This document shows, in pieces, positions 1-8,288 of a stretch of DNA of 15,509 bases (its first letter is position 1; the number at the start of each line of letters is the position of its first letter). The translations under genes were made by a program, and so were the position numbers. The stretch is from JACPFV01 sp052386975. Its GTDB lineage: Bacteria; Pseudomonadota; Gammaproteobacteria; Nevskiales; Nevskiaceae. The notes below the pieces were generated by a model. It did not search any database. It saw nothing but the letters and a program-made list of their open reading frames with translations, and was not told the DNA's origin. Location: NCBI GenBank assembly GCA_052386975.1, contig JBQTJQ010000193.1, forward strand, positions 1 to 15,509, read 5' to 3'.

Positions 1-1
1 G

Positions 2-136
2 GCATCGGCGCGCGCCCTGGCCGCGCGCTGGCGCGTTCGCGTGCAGGCGCGCAAGGCGCGCCTGACCCGCGAGCGCGCCCTCGAACCCGAGCAGCGCCGC
101 CGACAGCGCGCCGCCCTGCCCGGCAAGTCGCGCTGA
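2..136 (+). CDS. C-terminal end of an upstream protein, possibly RnfB (partial)
   Basis: Only the last 44 codons are present. They are open from the window edge to TGA at 134-136 and encode a strongly basic, Ala/Arg/Glu-rich tail (for example RKARLTRERALEPEQRRR) with no domain visible. The stop lies one base before the GTG of nth at 138, so the two genes are probably co-transcribed and translationally coupled. In many gammaproteobacteria rnfB (rsxB), a ferredoxin-like subunit of the Rnf electron-transport complex, or the rnf cluster itself, precedes nth, and RnfB proteins often end in a similar charged tail. The rnfB assignment is inference from context and composition; the reading frame itself is well supported. 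Confidence 0.55.
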   Translation, partial: ASARALAARWRVRVQARKARLTRERALEPEQRRRQRAALPGKSR

Positions 137-137
137 C

Positions 138-812
138 GTGAAACCCGCCAGGCGCCACGAACTGTACGCGCGCCTGCGCGCGGCCATTCCGGCGCCGACC
201 ACCGAACTCAGGCACGAGACTCCTTTCGAGCTGCTGGTGTCGGTGGTGCTATCGGCGCAGTCCACCGATGCCGGAGTGAACAAGGCCACGGCCAAGCTGT
301 TCCCGGTTGCAAACACGCCGCAGGCCTTCGTGCGGCTCGGCGAGCGCGGCCTGAAGCCCTATATATCCACCATCGGCCTGTTCAACACCAAGGCGAAGAA
401 CCTCATCGGCCTGTCGCGCGCCCTGCTCGAGCAGCACGGCGGCGAGGTGCCGCGCGCGCGCGAGGCGCTCGAGGCCCTGCCCGGCGTCGGCCGCAAGACC
501 GCCAACGTGGTGCTGAACACCGCCTTCGGCGAGCCGACGATTGCCGTCGACACGCACATCTTCCGCGTCGCCAACCGCACCGGCCTGGCTCCCGGCAAGA
601 ACGTGCGCGCGGTCGAGGACGGCTTGCTGGCCAACACGCCGGAGGAATTCCGCAAGGACGCGCACCACTGGCTGATCCTGCACGGCCGCTATGTCTGCAA
701 GGCGCGCCTGCCGGACTGCCCGCGCTGCGCGATCCGCGACCTGTGCGAGTATCGGCACAAGACGCCGGCGATAGCCGTCGCCCCAGCGAAAGCTGGGGCC
801 CAGCGCCTTTAA
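138..812 (+). CDS. nth: Endonuclease III (DNA glycosylase/AP lyase)
   Basis: Base-excision repair enzyme that removes oxidised pyrimidines and cleaves the abasic site. The protein aligns with E. coli Nth without register shift. The helix-hairpin-helix motif LPGVGRKTANVV lies at about 114-125 with catalytic Lys120. Catalytic Asp138 is in VDTH. The 4Fe-4S cluster cysteines are C187, C194, C197 and C203 (C-x6-C-x2-C-x5-C). The GTG start at 138 gives an N-terminus (MKPARRHEL) that matches the E. coli start, and it follows the upstream stop by one base. The family normally ends near residue 211. Here the last 14 or so residues (IAVAPAKAGAQRL) are encoded by a GAAA-loop hairpin repeat at 781-798 that has replaced the native 3' end. 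The catalytic core is intact, so function is expected. Confidence 0.97.
   Translation: MKPARRHELYARLRAAIPAPTTELRHETPFELLVSVVLSAQSTDAGVNKATAKLFPVANTPQAFVRLGERGLKPYISTIGLFNTKAKNLIGLSRALLEQHGGEVPRAREALEALPGVGRKTANVVLNTAFGEPTIAVDTHIFRVANRTGLAPGKNVRAVEDGLLANTPEEFRKDAHHWLILHGRYVCKARLPDCPRCAIRDLCEYRHKTPAIAVAPAKAGAQRL
781..798. repeat. GAAA-tetraloop hairpin repeat encoding the Nth tail
   Basis: A perfect 7-bp stem CCCCAGC / GCTGGGG closes a GAAA tetraloop. It lies inside the 3' end of nth and is read as PAKAG. The identical 18-base unit recurs at 10667-10684 in the gene-free region, so it is a dispersed repeat and not gene-specific. Confidence 0.85.
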
Positions 813-814
813 GA

Positions 815-843
815 CACTGGATTCCGGCTTGCGCCGGAATGAC
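815..843. repeat. Dispersed tetraloop-hairpin repeat, copy 1
   Basis: CACTGG is followed by an 8-bp perfect stem ATTCCGGC (821-828) / GCCGGAAT (833-840), loop TTGC, then GAC. Related copies lie at 4676-4700 and 12494-12522. It fills the nth-to-acyl-CoA dehydrogenase gap and ends 10 bases before the ATG at 854. Confidence 0.85.
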
Positions 844-853
844 AATACCCCCC

Positions 854-1996
854 ATGAACGACGCCAACACCGAGCTCGAGCTGTTCCGCGACAACGTCAA
901 GCGCTTCCTCAAGGATCAGGTCGAGCCCCATTACGAGAAGTGGGAGAAGGCCGGCATCACGCCGCGCCAGCTGTGGCGCGACATGGGCGACGCCGGCCTG
1001 CTGTGCGTGGACGCCCCGGCCGAGTACGGCGGCATCGGCGCGCCGTTCGAGTTCTCCTGCGTGGTCCTGGAGGAGTGCGGCCGGATGGGCTTCGGCGCGC
1101 TGTCGGCGAACCTCGCCGTCCACTCGGACATCGTCACGCCCTACATCGCCCACCTCGGCAGCGAGGAGCAGAGGAAGAAATACATCCCCAAGCTCGTCAC
1201 CGGCGAGTGCGTCGGCGCCATCGCCATGACCGAGCCGGGCGCTGGCTCCGACCTGCAGGGCATCAAGAGCACCGCCGTGCCCGACGGCGGCGACTTCGTG
1301 ATCAACGGCAGCAAGACCTTCATCACCAACGGCCAGCACGCCGACGTGGTGATCACCTTCACCAAGACCGACCCGAAGGCCGGCGCCAAGGGCACGACCC
1401 TTTTCCTGGTGGACGCGACCGCCAAGGGCTTCACCCGCGGCCGCAACCTCGACAAGATCGGCCAGCACTGCGGCGACACGTCCGAGTTGTTCTACGCCGA
1501 CGTGCGCGTGCCGGCCTCGAGCATCCTCGGCCGCCAGGGCAACGGCTTCGGGCACCTGGTGGACGAGCTGCCGCGCGAGCGCCTGACGCTGGCGCTGTCG
1601 GCCATCGGCGCCTGCGACGGCATGCTGGCGATGACCGTGGATTACGTGCGCAACCGCAAGGCCTTCGGCACCCAGGTGGCCGCGTTCCAGCACACGCGCT
1701 TCAAGCTGGCCGAGATGAAGACCGAGCTCGAGGTGCACCGCGCCTTCGTCAAGCACTGCGCGGCGCTGTACGCACAGAAGAAGCTCGACGTGCCGACCGC
1801 CGCGATGGTCAAGCTGGCGACGACCGAGATGCAGTTCCGCATCGCCGACAACTGCCTGCAGCTGTTCGGCGGCTACGGCTACATGACCGAGTACCCGATC
1901 TCGCGGCACTTCGCCGACGCGCGCGTGCAGCGCATCTACGGCGGCACGTCGGAGATCATGAAAGAGGTCATCGCCCGGGCGGTGGTGGGGCGGTAA
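854..1996 (+). CDS. Acyl-CoA dehydrogenase (long-chain/isovaleryl-type active site)
   Basis: FAD flavoprotein of 380 residues that oxidises an acyl-CoA to the trans-2-enoyl-CoA and passes electrons to ETF. The family signature AMTEPGAGSDLQG (124-136) and the C-terminal segment QLFGGYGYMTEYPISRHFAD (336-355) are clear. At the place where medium- and short-chain enzymes carry the catalytic Glu (Y-E-G-T), this protein has Y362-G-G-T. A Glu in LPRERL (E242) matches the alternative base used by long-chain and isovaleryl-CoA dehydrogenases. ATG 854 is chosen because the alignment begins there; the open frame extends upstream only through repeat and nth sequence. No good Shine-Dalgarno is visible. 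The substrate cannot be fixed from sequence. The gene ends 7 bases from the convergent gene at 2004. Confidence 0.93.
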   Translation: MNDANTELELFRDNVKRFLKDQVEPHYEKWEKAGITPRQLWRDMGDAGLLCVDAPAEYGGIGAPFEFSCVVLEECGRMGFGALSANLAVHSDIVTPYIAHLGSEEQRKKYIPKLVTGECVGAIAMTEPGAGSDLQGIKSTAVPDGGDFVINGSKTFITNGQHADVVITFTKTDPKAGAKGTTLFLVDATAKGFTRGRNLDKIGQHCGDTSELFYADVRVPASSILGRQGNGFGHLVDELPRERLTLALSAIGACDGMLAMTVDYVRNRKAFGTQVAAFQHTRFKLAEMKTELEVHRAFVKHCAALYAQKKLDVPTAAMVKLATTEMQFRIADNCLQLFGGYGYMTEYPISRHFADARVQRIYGGTSEIMKEVIARAVVGR

Positions 1997-2003
1997 CCAC
2001 CCG

Positions 2004-2855
2004 TCAGAACTTCAGCTCCACCCGGCACAGCTCAGCGGGCTTTTTCGCGTCGTCCGGATCGGTCAGCAGCCAGGCCCCGCCGGCGGCGTCCAGCACCATC
2101 CCCTCGTACTTGCGCTTGCTGACCGAGCCGTCCGGCTCGTTGATCACGTCCCAGCGCGTGCCGTCGTCCCGGATGATGCCCACCGCCGCGCCGTGGATCG
2201 CGCCGTCGGCGATGCCGTCGGGCGTGTCCTCCGCGACGGCCAGGTAGGCGATGTGGCGGCCGAGCGCGACCGCGTCGGTGAATCCCAGGAAGTTGCCCTG
2301 CAGCACGCCGAGGTCGTAATTGACCACGCCGAGGATGCGCGGCGGCGCGCCGGCGAGCACGTCGAGCGGCACGTCGACGGTGAAGTTGGCCTTGGCGCTG
2401 CGCCCGGCGCCTCGCTGGAACAGCCGCAGGCGGTCGGCCAGCGGCACCGCGCCCTCGATGTTGGCGCTGACGCCGAGCTCGCGCGCGATGGCGCCGTACA
2501 ACGGCAGCGCGTTGAGCAGCACGGCCTCGCGCCGGTCCAGGTCGATGCGCGCGATGCCGCAGCGGTTCGGCCGCGAGCCCGAGCCGAGGATCCAGATGCG
2601 GCCGTCGTGGGCGAACGCGGCCTCGAAATCGGGCTTGTCGAGCTTGGCCAGCTCGAGGCCCGCGCCGCGCAGCAGCAGCGGCGCGACCTTGCGTGTGGCG
2701 GGGTCGATCCACGCCGCGGCGAAGGCGTCGTCCTGGATCGCCAGCAGCTGCGCGCCGATGCGCAGCAGCGCCGAGCCCGCGCGCACGCCGGGCAGCGGCC
2801 ACGACTCGACGATGCGGGCGTTGAGGCGTTCTTCGCGGGACGCGACGACGGTCAT
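2004..2855 (-). CDS. DUF6929-like protein (putative beta-propeller), unknown function
   Basis: A 283-residue soluble protein without a signal peptide. Motifs such as FAHDGRIWILGSGSRPNRCG (about 107-126) and the closing KYEGMVLDAAGGAWLLTDPDD resemble the repeated strand blades of the DUF6929 family, for which I know no established reaction; this placement is from memory of the family pattern. The ATG (2855-2853) overlaps the TGA of the threonine ammonia-lyase gene as ATGA, so it is the translationally coupled last gene of a three-gene operon. That argues for production together with threonine deaminase but says nothing firm about its role. Its stop is 7 bases from the convergent acyl-CoA dehydrogenase stop, with no classic terminator between them. 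Confidence 0.8.
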   Translation of the reverse strand: MTVVASREERLNARIVESWPLPGVRAGSALLRIGAQLLAIQDDAFAAAWIDPATRKVAPLLLRGAGLELAKLDKPDFEAAFAHDGRIWILGSGSRPNRCGIARIDLDRREAVLLNALPLYGAIARELGVSANIEGAVPLADRLRLFQRGAGRSAKANFTVDVPLDVLAGAPPRILGVVNYDLGVLQGNFLGFTDAVALGRHIAYLAVAEDTPDGIADGAIHGAAVGIIRDDGTRWDVINEPDGSVSKRKYEGMVLDAAGGAWLLTDPDDAKKPAELCRVELKF

Positions 2856-4093
2856 TCCAGCTCGCCGAAGCCGCTGTGCACGCGCCGCACGGTCCAGCCG
2901 GCGGCGCGCAGGTCGGCGACGATCTGGCTGGCGTGATTCTCGTCCTGCGCCTCGACCAGCATCTCCAGCGTGGCGCCCTTGGCCAGGCCGCTCGACAGGC
3001 GCTCGTGGTGCACCTGCAGGATGTTGCCGCCACTCTCGCCGACGCGGCCGGCCACGCGCGCCAGCACCCCCGGCGTGTCCTCGATGTCCACCGACAGGCC
3101 GATCAGGCGCTGCTCGTGCACCAGCTGGCGCATCAGCACCGAGGCCAGCATGCGTGAATCGATGTTGCCGCCGGTGACGACCAGCCCGACCTTGCGGCCG
3201 GCGTACTTGGCCGGGTCGGCCAGCAGCGCGGCCAGCGCCGCGGCGCCGGCGCCCTCGACCACGGTCTTCTCGACGTTGACCAGCAGGCCGATGGCGCGCT
3301 CGATCTGCGCGTCCTCGACGCGCACCAGCTCGCTGGCGTGCTGGCGGATCACCGGCATGGTGAGCTTGCCGATGTACTTCACCGCGATGCCCTCGGCGAT
3401 GGTCGAGCCGCCCTTGATCAGCGACGGATCGCCCTGCATGGCGGCCCAGGCCGAGCAGTAGCCGGTGGTCTCGACGCCGACCATGCGGATCTTCGGATTC
3501 AGGCCCTTGGCGGCGATCGCGCTGCCGGCGAACAGGCCGCCGCCGCCGATCGGAATCACCAGCGTGTCGAGCTGCGGCACCGCCTCCATCATTTCGAGCC
3601 CGCAGGTGCCGGCGCCTGCCATCACCACGACATCGTCGTACGGGTGCACCAGGGTCAGGCCCTTGCCGAGCAGGTTGGCCATCAGCCAGTCCTGCGAATC
3701 GGCCAGCGTCTTGCCCTGCAGGATGACCTCGGCGCCGAGGTCGCGCGTGCTGCGCACCTTGCTGAACGGCGTGGTGGTCGGCATCACGATGGTGCTCTTG
3801 ATGCCGAGCTGGGTGGCGCGGTGCGCGACCGCCTGCGCATGGTTGCCGGCCGACATGGCGCAGACCCCGCCCTTCTTCTCGGCGGCGGTCAGGCGCGACA
3901 GCCGGTTGGCCGCGCCGCGGTCCTTGAACGAGGCGGTGAACTGCAGGTTCTCGAACTTGAGCCAGACCTCGGCGCCGGTGATCTTCGACAGCACGCGCGA
4001 GTGCGTGCACGGCGTGTGCACCACCATGTCGGCGACCTGGCGCGCGGCGTCGCGGACATCGGCCAGCGTGGGCGTGTTCGTCGCTGAAGTCAT
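2852..4093 (-). CDS. ilvA: Threonine ammonia-lyase (threonine dehydratase) with ACT domain
   Basis: PLP enzyme that deaminates threonine (often also serine) to 2-oxobutyrate and ammonia. The protein has 413 residues, the size of the medium form with one C-terminal ACT domain. PLP Lys57 sits in ASFKDRGA, the substrate loop SAGNH is at 81-85 and the phosphate-binding glycine loop GGGG is at 183-186. The ACT domain spans about 330-405 (LIGLSVDIEDTPGVLARVAG). E. coli biosynthetic IlvA has two ACT-like modules and catabolic TdcB has none, so this intermediate type may serve biosynthesis or catabolism. The gene is ATGA-coupled on both sides: to the DUF4124 gene (4092/4093) and to the DUF6929-like gene (2854/2855). 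Confidence 0.95.
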   Translation of the reverse strand: MTSATNTPTLADVRDAARQVADMVVHTPCTHSRVLSKITGAEVWLKFENLQFTASFKDRGAANRLSRLTAAEKKGGVCAMSAGNHAQAVAHRATQLGIKSTIVMPTTTPFSKVRSTRDLGAEVILQGKTLADSQDWLMANLLGKGLTLVHPYDDVVVMAGAGTCGLEMMEAVPQLDTLVIPIGGGGLFAGSAIAAKGLNPKIRMVGVETTGYCSAWAAMQGDPSLIKGGSTIAEGIAVKYIGKLTMPVIRQHASELVRVEDAQIERAIGLLVNVEKTVVEGAGAAALAALLADPAKYAGRKVGLVVTGGNIDSRMLASVLMRQLVHEQRLIGLSVDIEDTPGVLARVAGRVGESGGNILQVHHERLSSGLAKGATLEMLVEAQDENHASQIVADLRAAGWTVRRVHSGFGELE

Positions 4094-4599
4094 TTCTGCT
4101 TGCGTCCCCGGCCGGTGGTCGTGGTGACCTCGCCGTCCTTGAAGTTCACCACCCGGCGCTGCCCATCTTTCAGGTACACCCAGGTGGTCTTGGACGTGCC
4201 GAAGCTGTCGCCGCCCTGGACCTCGTCGGGCTTGCCCAGCGCCTGCTCGACTTCGTCGAAGGTCATGCTCTTGATCACGCGGTGCTCGAGGATGGCCTTG
4301 CGCACGCGGGCGTCGCGGTCCTTGCGATTGGCGTGCTGCTTGAGCCACTCGGCGTCGTCGCGGTCGCGCTCGGCGCGGGCCTTGGCCAGGCGCTGGTCAT
4401 GGGCTCGCGCGAGGTCGCGCTGTGAGGCGGTCGGCGGGGTCGTGACGATGAGCCCGGGCAGCTTGGCGACGGCGGCCCCGGGGGCGCACGGCTGGTCGGT
4501 GTAGGTAATTTTGCCCTTCTCCTCGCACTTGTAGACCGGCTTGGCAACGGCGGACACCGACAGCAACAGCGCAACGACGACTGGCATGGCGGGATACAT
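4090..4599 (-). CDS. Exported DUF4124-domain protein with BamE/SmpA-like C-terminus
   Basis: A 169-residue exported protein. Residues 1-19 form a signal peptide (hydrophobic MPVVVALLLSVSAVA, cleavage after AVA). A DUF4124 motif follows at about 20-41 (VYKCEEKGKITYTDQPC) with a likely disulfide pair C25/C38. A charged, probably coiled segment spans 58-107. The C-terminal domain (about 112-160, MTFDEVEQALGKPDEV ... TWVYLKDGQRRVVNFKDGEV) has the pattern of small beta domains of the BamE/SmpA type. ATG 4599 is chosen because GGGAGGGG lies just upstream; a longer frame to 4704 would run into the promoter region and a repeat. The stop overlaps the ilvA start as ATGA. Function is unknown; probably periplasmic. 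Confidence 0.85.
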   Translation of the reverse strand: MYPAMPVVVALLLSVSAVAKPVYKCEEKGKITYTDQPCAPGAAVAKLPGLIVTTPPTASQRDLARAHDQRLAKARAERDRDDAEWLKQHANRKDRDARVRKAILEHRVIKSMTFDEVEQALGKPDEVQGGDSFGTSKTTWVYLKDGQRRVVNFKDGEVTTTTGRGRKQK

Positions 4600-4621
4600 G
4601 TTCCCCTCCCTGTTCTTGTTG

Positions 4622-4649
4622 TTATGGGGTACTGCGGGGCCAGTATAAT
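4622..4649 (+). promoter_or_regulatory. Putative sigma70 promoter of ettA
   Basis: A perfect -10 hexamer TATAAT at 4644-4649, followed by GCGCGGCC, lies 53 bases before the ettA ATG. The -35 is weak (TTATGG at 4622-4627, spacer 16). The predicted start near 4656 gives a leader of about 47 bases containing the 4678-4697 hairpin. Confidence 0.5.
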
Positions 4650-4670
4650 GCGCGGCCTTTTCACCCCCAA
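4642..4670 (-). promoter_or_regulatory. Putative promoter of the DUF4124-ilvA operon
   Basis: Read on the minus strand: -35 TTGGGG (4670-4665), 17-bp spacer, -10 TATACT (4647-4642), about 40 bases before the ATG at 4599. The -10 overlaps the plus-strand TATAAT of ettA by four bases. Pattern match only. Confidence 0.45.
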
Positions 4671-4675
4671 AAACC

Positions 4676-4700
4676 GGATCCCTGCTTCCGCAGGGATGAC
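4676..4700. repeat. Dispersed tetraloop-hairpin repeat, copy 2, carrying the ettA ribosome-binding site
   Basis: Perfect 8-bp stem ATCCCTGC (4678-4685) / GCAGGGAT (4690-4697) with loop TTCC, preceded by CCGG and followed by GAC. The only convincing Shine-Dalgarno of ettA, AGGGA (4692-4696, 6 bases before the ATG), is in the 3' arm and would be paired when the hairpin forms. Confidence 0.8.
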
Positions 4701-4702
4701 GC

Positions 4703-6360
<1,658 letters not shown>

Positions 6361-6364
<4 letters not shown>

Positions 6365-6409
6365 GTCGGCAAGCCCTTGCCGACTGGCGGCATGGGAATG
6401 CCGCCCTAC
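6361..6409. repeat. Inverted GTAG REP dimer (two hairpins) between convergent genes
   Basis: GTAG (6361-6364), hairpin GTCGGCAA-GCCC-TTGCCGAC (6365-6384), one base, hairpin GGCGGCAT-GGGA-ATGCCGCC (6386-6405), then CTAC (6406-6409), the reverse complement of GTAG. Both stems are perfect 8 bp with four-base loops. A GTAG head plus hairpin is the layout of REP elements known from Stenotrophomonas and relatives. The heads contain the TAG stops of ettA and of the minus-strand gene. There is no T-tract, but the structure could attenuate transcription in both directions. Confidence 0.85.
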
Positions 6410-6684
6410 TTGCCGGGCGTGCGGACGATGACCGCGCCGATCTCGTCGATGCGCACCACGGCTTCGTAGAATTCCTTGCCGGACAGCTCGACCAGCTTGA
6501 CCGTGACCGGGCTGGTGCCCGCGAGGATGCCGGTCAGCTCGTCGCCGTCCTTCAGCCGCAGCGTCACGCGCTTGCCGGCGTTGGCGGACAGCGTGGCCTC
6601 GATCGAGGGCGCGGACTGGGCAACCGCGGCACCCGCGCACGCCAGCAGCACGGCGCCCGCAACCACTCCGAGGGCGCGGCTCAT
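6406..6684 (-). CDS. Small exported protein with an Sm-like beta-strand pattern, unknown function
   Basis: A 92-residue protein with a signal sequence (hydrophobic ALGVVAGAVLLACAGAAVA, probable cleavage before QSAPS at 23). LLAC at 13-16 is a weak lipobox, so a lipoprotein is possible. The mature part (about 38-88, GKRVTLRLKDGDELTGILAG ... VVRIDEIGAVIVR) has the strand and turn rhythm of an Sm/LSm barrel: V-x-L-x-L-x-D-G then I-x-x-I/V-x-A-V. That is a pattern impression, not a family match. The ATG overlaps the TGA of the acyl-CoA-binding protein gene as ATGA, so it is translationally coupled. Its TAG stop is part of the REP dimer. Confidence 0.75.
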   Translation of the reverse strand: MSRALGVVAGAVLLACAGAAVAQSAPSIEATLSANAGKRVTLRLKDGDELTGILAGTSPVTVKLVELSGKEFYEAVVRIDEIGAVIVRTPGK

Positions 6685-6947
6685 TTGTGGCTCTTCAGCA
6701 GCGTGGCGACCTTGTCGACGTACTTCTTCATCGCGTCGTCGGGCTTCAGGCCCTTGAGCTTGGCCCAGGAGTCGTACTTGGCGCGGCCCACCATGTCGAG
6801 GATGCCGGGGCGGTCGCCCTTCGCGTCGCCGCCGTTGGCCTGCTTGTAGTGCGAGTACAGGAACAGGAAGTCCTCGTTGCTCGGCCGCCTGGTGAGCGTG
6901 TTGACGTCCTTCTGCGCCTGCTCGAATTGCGCCTTCATGTCCGCCAT
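6681..6947 (-). CDS. Acyl-CoA-binding protein (ACBP)
   Basis: A small four-helix cytosolic protein that binds medium- and long-chain acyl-CoA esters. The length, 88 residues, is typical. Ligand-binding residues are visible: Y31 and Y34-K35-Q36 in LYSHYKQA, then K57, Y58 and W61 in GRAKYDSWAKLKG, and Y76 in KKYVDKV. ATG 6947 is preceded by AGGGGAGAGGG, a good ribosome-binding site. It has its own likely promoter (6980-7009) behind the outer-membrane protein gene and is followed by the coupled exported protein gene. With the acyl-CoA dehydrogenase in the same window it fits fatty-acid metabolism, but the two are not in one operon. Confidence 0.93.
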   Translation of the reverse strand: MADMKAQFEQAQKDVNTLTRRPSNEDFLFLYSHYKQANGGDAKGDRPGILDMVGRAKYDSWAKLKGLKPDDAMKKYVDKVATLLKSHK

Positions 6948-6979
6948 GTCCCTCTCCCCTGCCGTCGTGGGCCGCCCAC

Positions 6980-7009
6980 CTTATAACGGCGTTCAGACCT
7001 TGGTGGCAA
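6980..7009 (-). promoter_or_regulatory. Putative sigma70 promoter of the ACBP gene
   Basis: Read on the minus strand: -35 TTGCCA (7009-7004), 18-bp spacer, -10 TATAAG (6985-6980). Each hexamer matches consensus at five of six positions. The -35 overlaps the last codons of the upstream gene; the predicted start is near 6973, about 26 bases before the ATG. Confidence 0.6.
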
Positions 7010-8288
7010 ACAGGCGCGGCGGGCCGCCGTTGAGCGGCCAGGCCATGCCGATCTCGAGGTCGAGGGCGACGAAGGCCTGGAAGCGGACGCGCAGGCCGAT
7101 GCCGGCGCTGACGTAGACCTTGTCAAGGTTGGCATCCGCCGGCTCGGCGAAGGCATTGCCGGCGTCGACCACCGCGAGCAGGCGGATCGAGTTGCGGAAC
7201 ACCGGGCGCAGGTACTCGACGCTCGCGGCGTAGAAGGCATCGCCCTTGGCCGTCTCGGGCTCGTAGCCGCGCACCGTCGAGGTGCCGCCGATCGCGAGGG
7301 AGTCGCCGCCGTAGGCGCCGTCGTGCCGCCCCTGCGCGTTGAACAGGAAGTTGAGGTTCTGGTGCGGCGAGTCGCCGAGGTAGGTGTAGCGCGCGTAGTA
7401 GAGGCTCCATGAGGTGAAGTCGTAATCCGAAGAAATGTCCTCGGCCGCGCTCTGCACCCCGAAGCCGAAGCTCACGCCCTGGTCGCTGTAGACGTTGTAG
7501 TGCAGGTCGCGGTAAGCCGCGCCGACGAGCGCCGCCAGCGCGCGGCCCCGGGCCACTTCGTCCGGGGCGGTCGGCACCTGCGGTCCCGTCTGGACCTCGC
7601 GGGTCCAGCTCAGGCCGGCCCGGCCGGTCCAGCCCTGGTTGCGCAGGCCCTCGCTGAGCTTGCGGGTAAGCGCGACCGCGAGCGCCGTGTTGGTCTGCTC
7701 GTACTCGAGCGGCGTCAGGTACGGCGTCTCGAAGTAGCTGGCCGTGGCGTCCACGCCGAACTCGCCGAGCAGGAACGGCGCGCTGTAGCGCAGCTGCGTG
7801 CGGGTCTGCAGCCCGCGCGTCTCCGGGTCGTTGGCGCCCTCGCTCGGCTGGCGGCGCTCGAAGTACGGCGTGAAGGTGTGGTTGAGGCCCCAGACGTTGT
7901 ACCAGCGCAGCTCGACGCCATAGCCGTAGCCGCCGTCGCTGTTGGCGTCGGCGCGCGGCAGCGGCAGGACGTAGAGCTTTTCCTTGACCTTGATCACCAG
8001 GCGCACGCCGCCTTCGACCGGCTCGAGCTCGGCATGGACCGAGCGGAACAACCCCAGGTCCTGCACCCCCTGGCGGCTGCGCTCGACCTCGCTCCGGTCG
8101 GCCGGGTCGCCGACGCGCAGCGACATCTCGCGCAGCATCGTCGCCGGCTCGGTGGTGTCGTTGCCGCGGAACTCGATCTCGCGGATCGCCGGCGCGCCAT
8201 CCTGCGCGTGCGCGGCGGCGGCGGCGCCCAGCACCAGCCCGGCGAGTGCCCGGCTACATGCGTTCCAGCGTGATGAAGCTGAAGGCAT
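6993..8288 (-). CDS. Omp85-superfamily outer-membrane protein (single POTRA plus beta-barrel)
   Basis: 431 residues with a signal peptide (1-28, cleavage after AHA). One POTRA domain follows (about 34-103: AIREIEFRGNDTTEP ... QGVQDLGLFRSVHAELEP), then a beta-barrel of the bacterial surface antigen type (about 115-431). The lid-loop motif of the superfamily is seen as GGTSTVRGYEPE (334-345), with RGY in place of RGF. BamA has five POTRA domains and TamA three, so this is a minimal member and probably neither. It could be a patatin-like or accessory-assembly barrel. The chain ends RLFATKV, without the terminal aromatic residue usual for outer-membrane barrels. ATG 8288 overlaps the folA 3' end by 35 bases; no alternative start keeps the signal peptide. 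Confidence 0.88.
   Translation of the reverse strand: MPSASSRWNACSRALAGLVLGAAAAAHAQDGAPAIREIEFRGNDTTEPATMLREMSLRVGDPADRSEVERSRQGVQDLGLFRSVHAELEPVEGGVRLVIKVKEKLYVLPLPRADANSDGGYGYGVELRWYNVWGLNHTFTPYFERRQPSEGANDPETRGLQTRTQLRYSAPFLLGEFGVDATASYFETPYLTPLEYEQTNTALAVALTRKLSEGLRNQGWTGRAGLSWTREVQTGPQVPTAPDEVARGRALAALVGAAYRDLHYNVYSDQGVSFGFGVQSAAEDISSDYDFTSWSLYYARYTYLGDSPHQNLNFLFNAQGRHDGAYGGDSLAIGGTSTVRGYEPETAKGDAFYAASVEYLRPVFRNSIRLLAVVDAGNAFAEPADANLDKVYVSAGIGLRVRFQAFVALDLEIGMAWPLNGGPPRLFATKV

Noticed and set aside
829..2247. A 472-codon plus-strand frame over the acyl-CoA dehydrogenase
   Set aside because: Plus-one shadow with an Arg-rich random-like translation; it crosses the end of the real gene and enters the convergent one.
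2856..4010. N-terminal 385-codon extension of the DUF6929-like protein
   Set aside because: It is the out-of-frame shadow of the threonine ammonia-lyase gene. The recognisable protein begins at MTVVASREERL, and its ATG overlaps the lyase stop.
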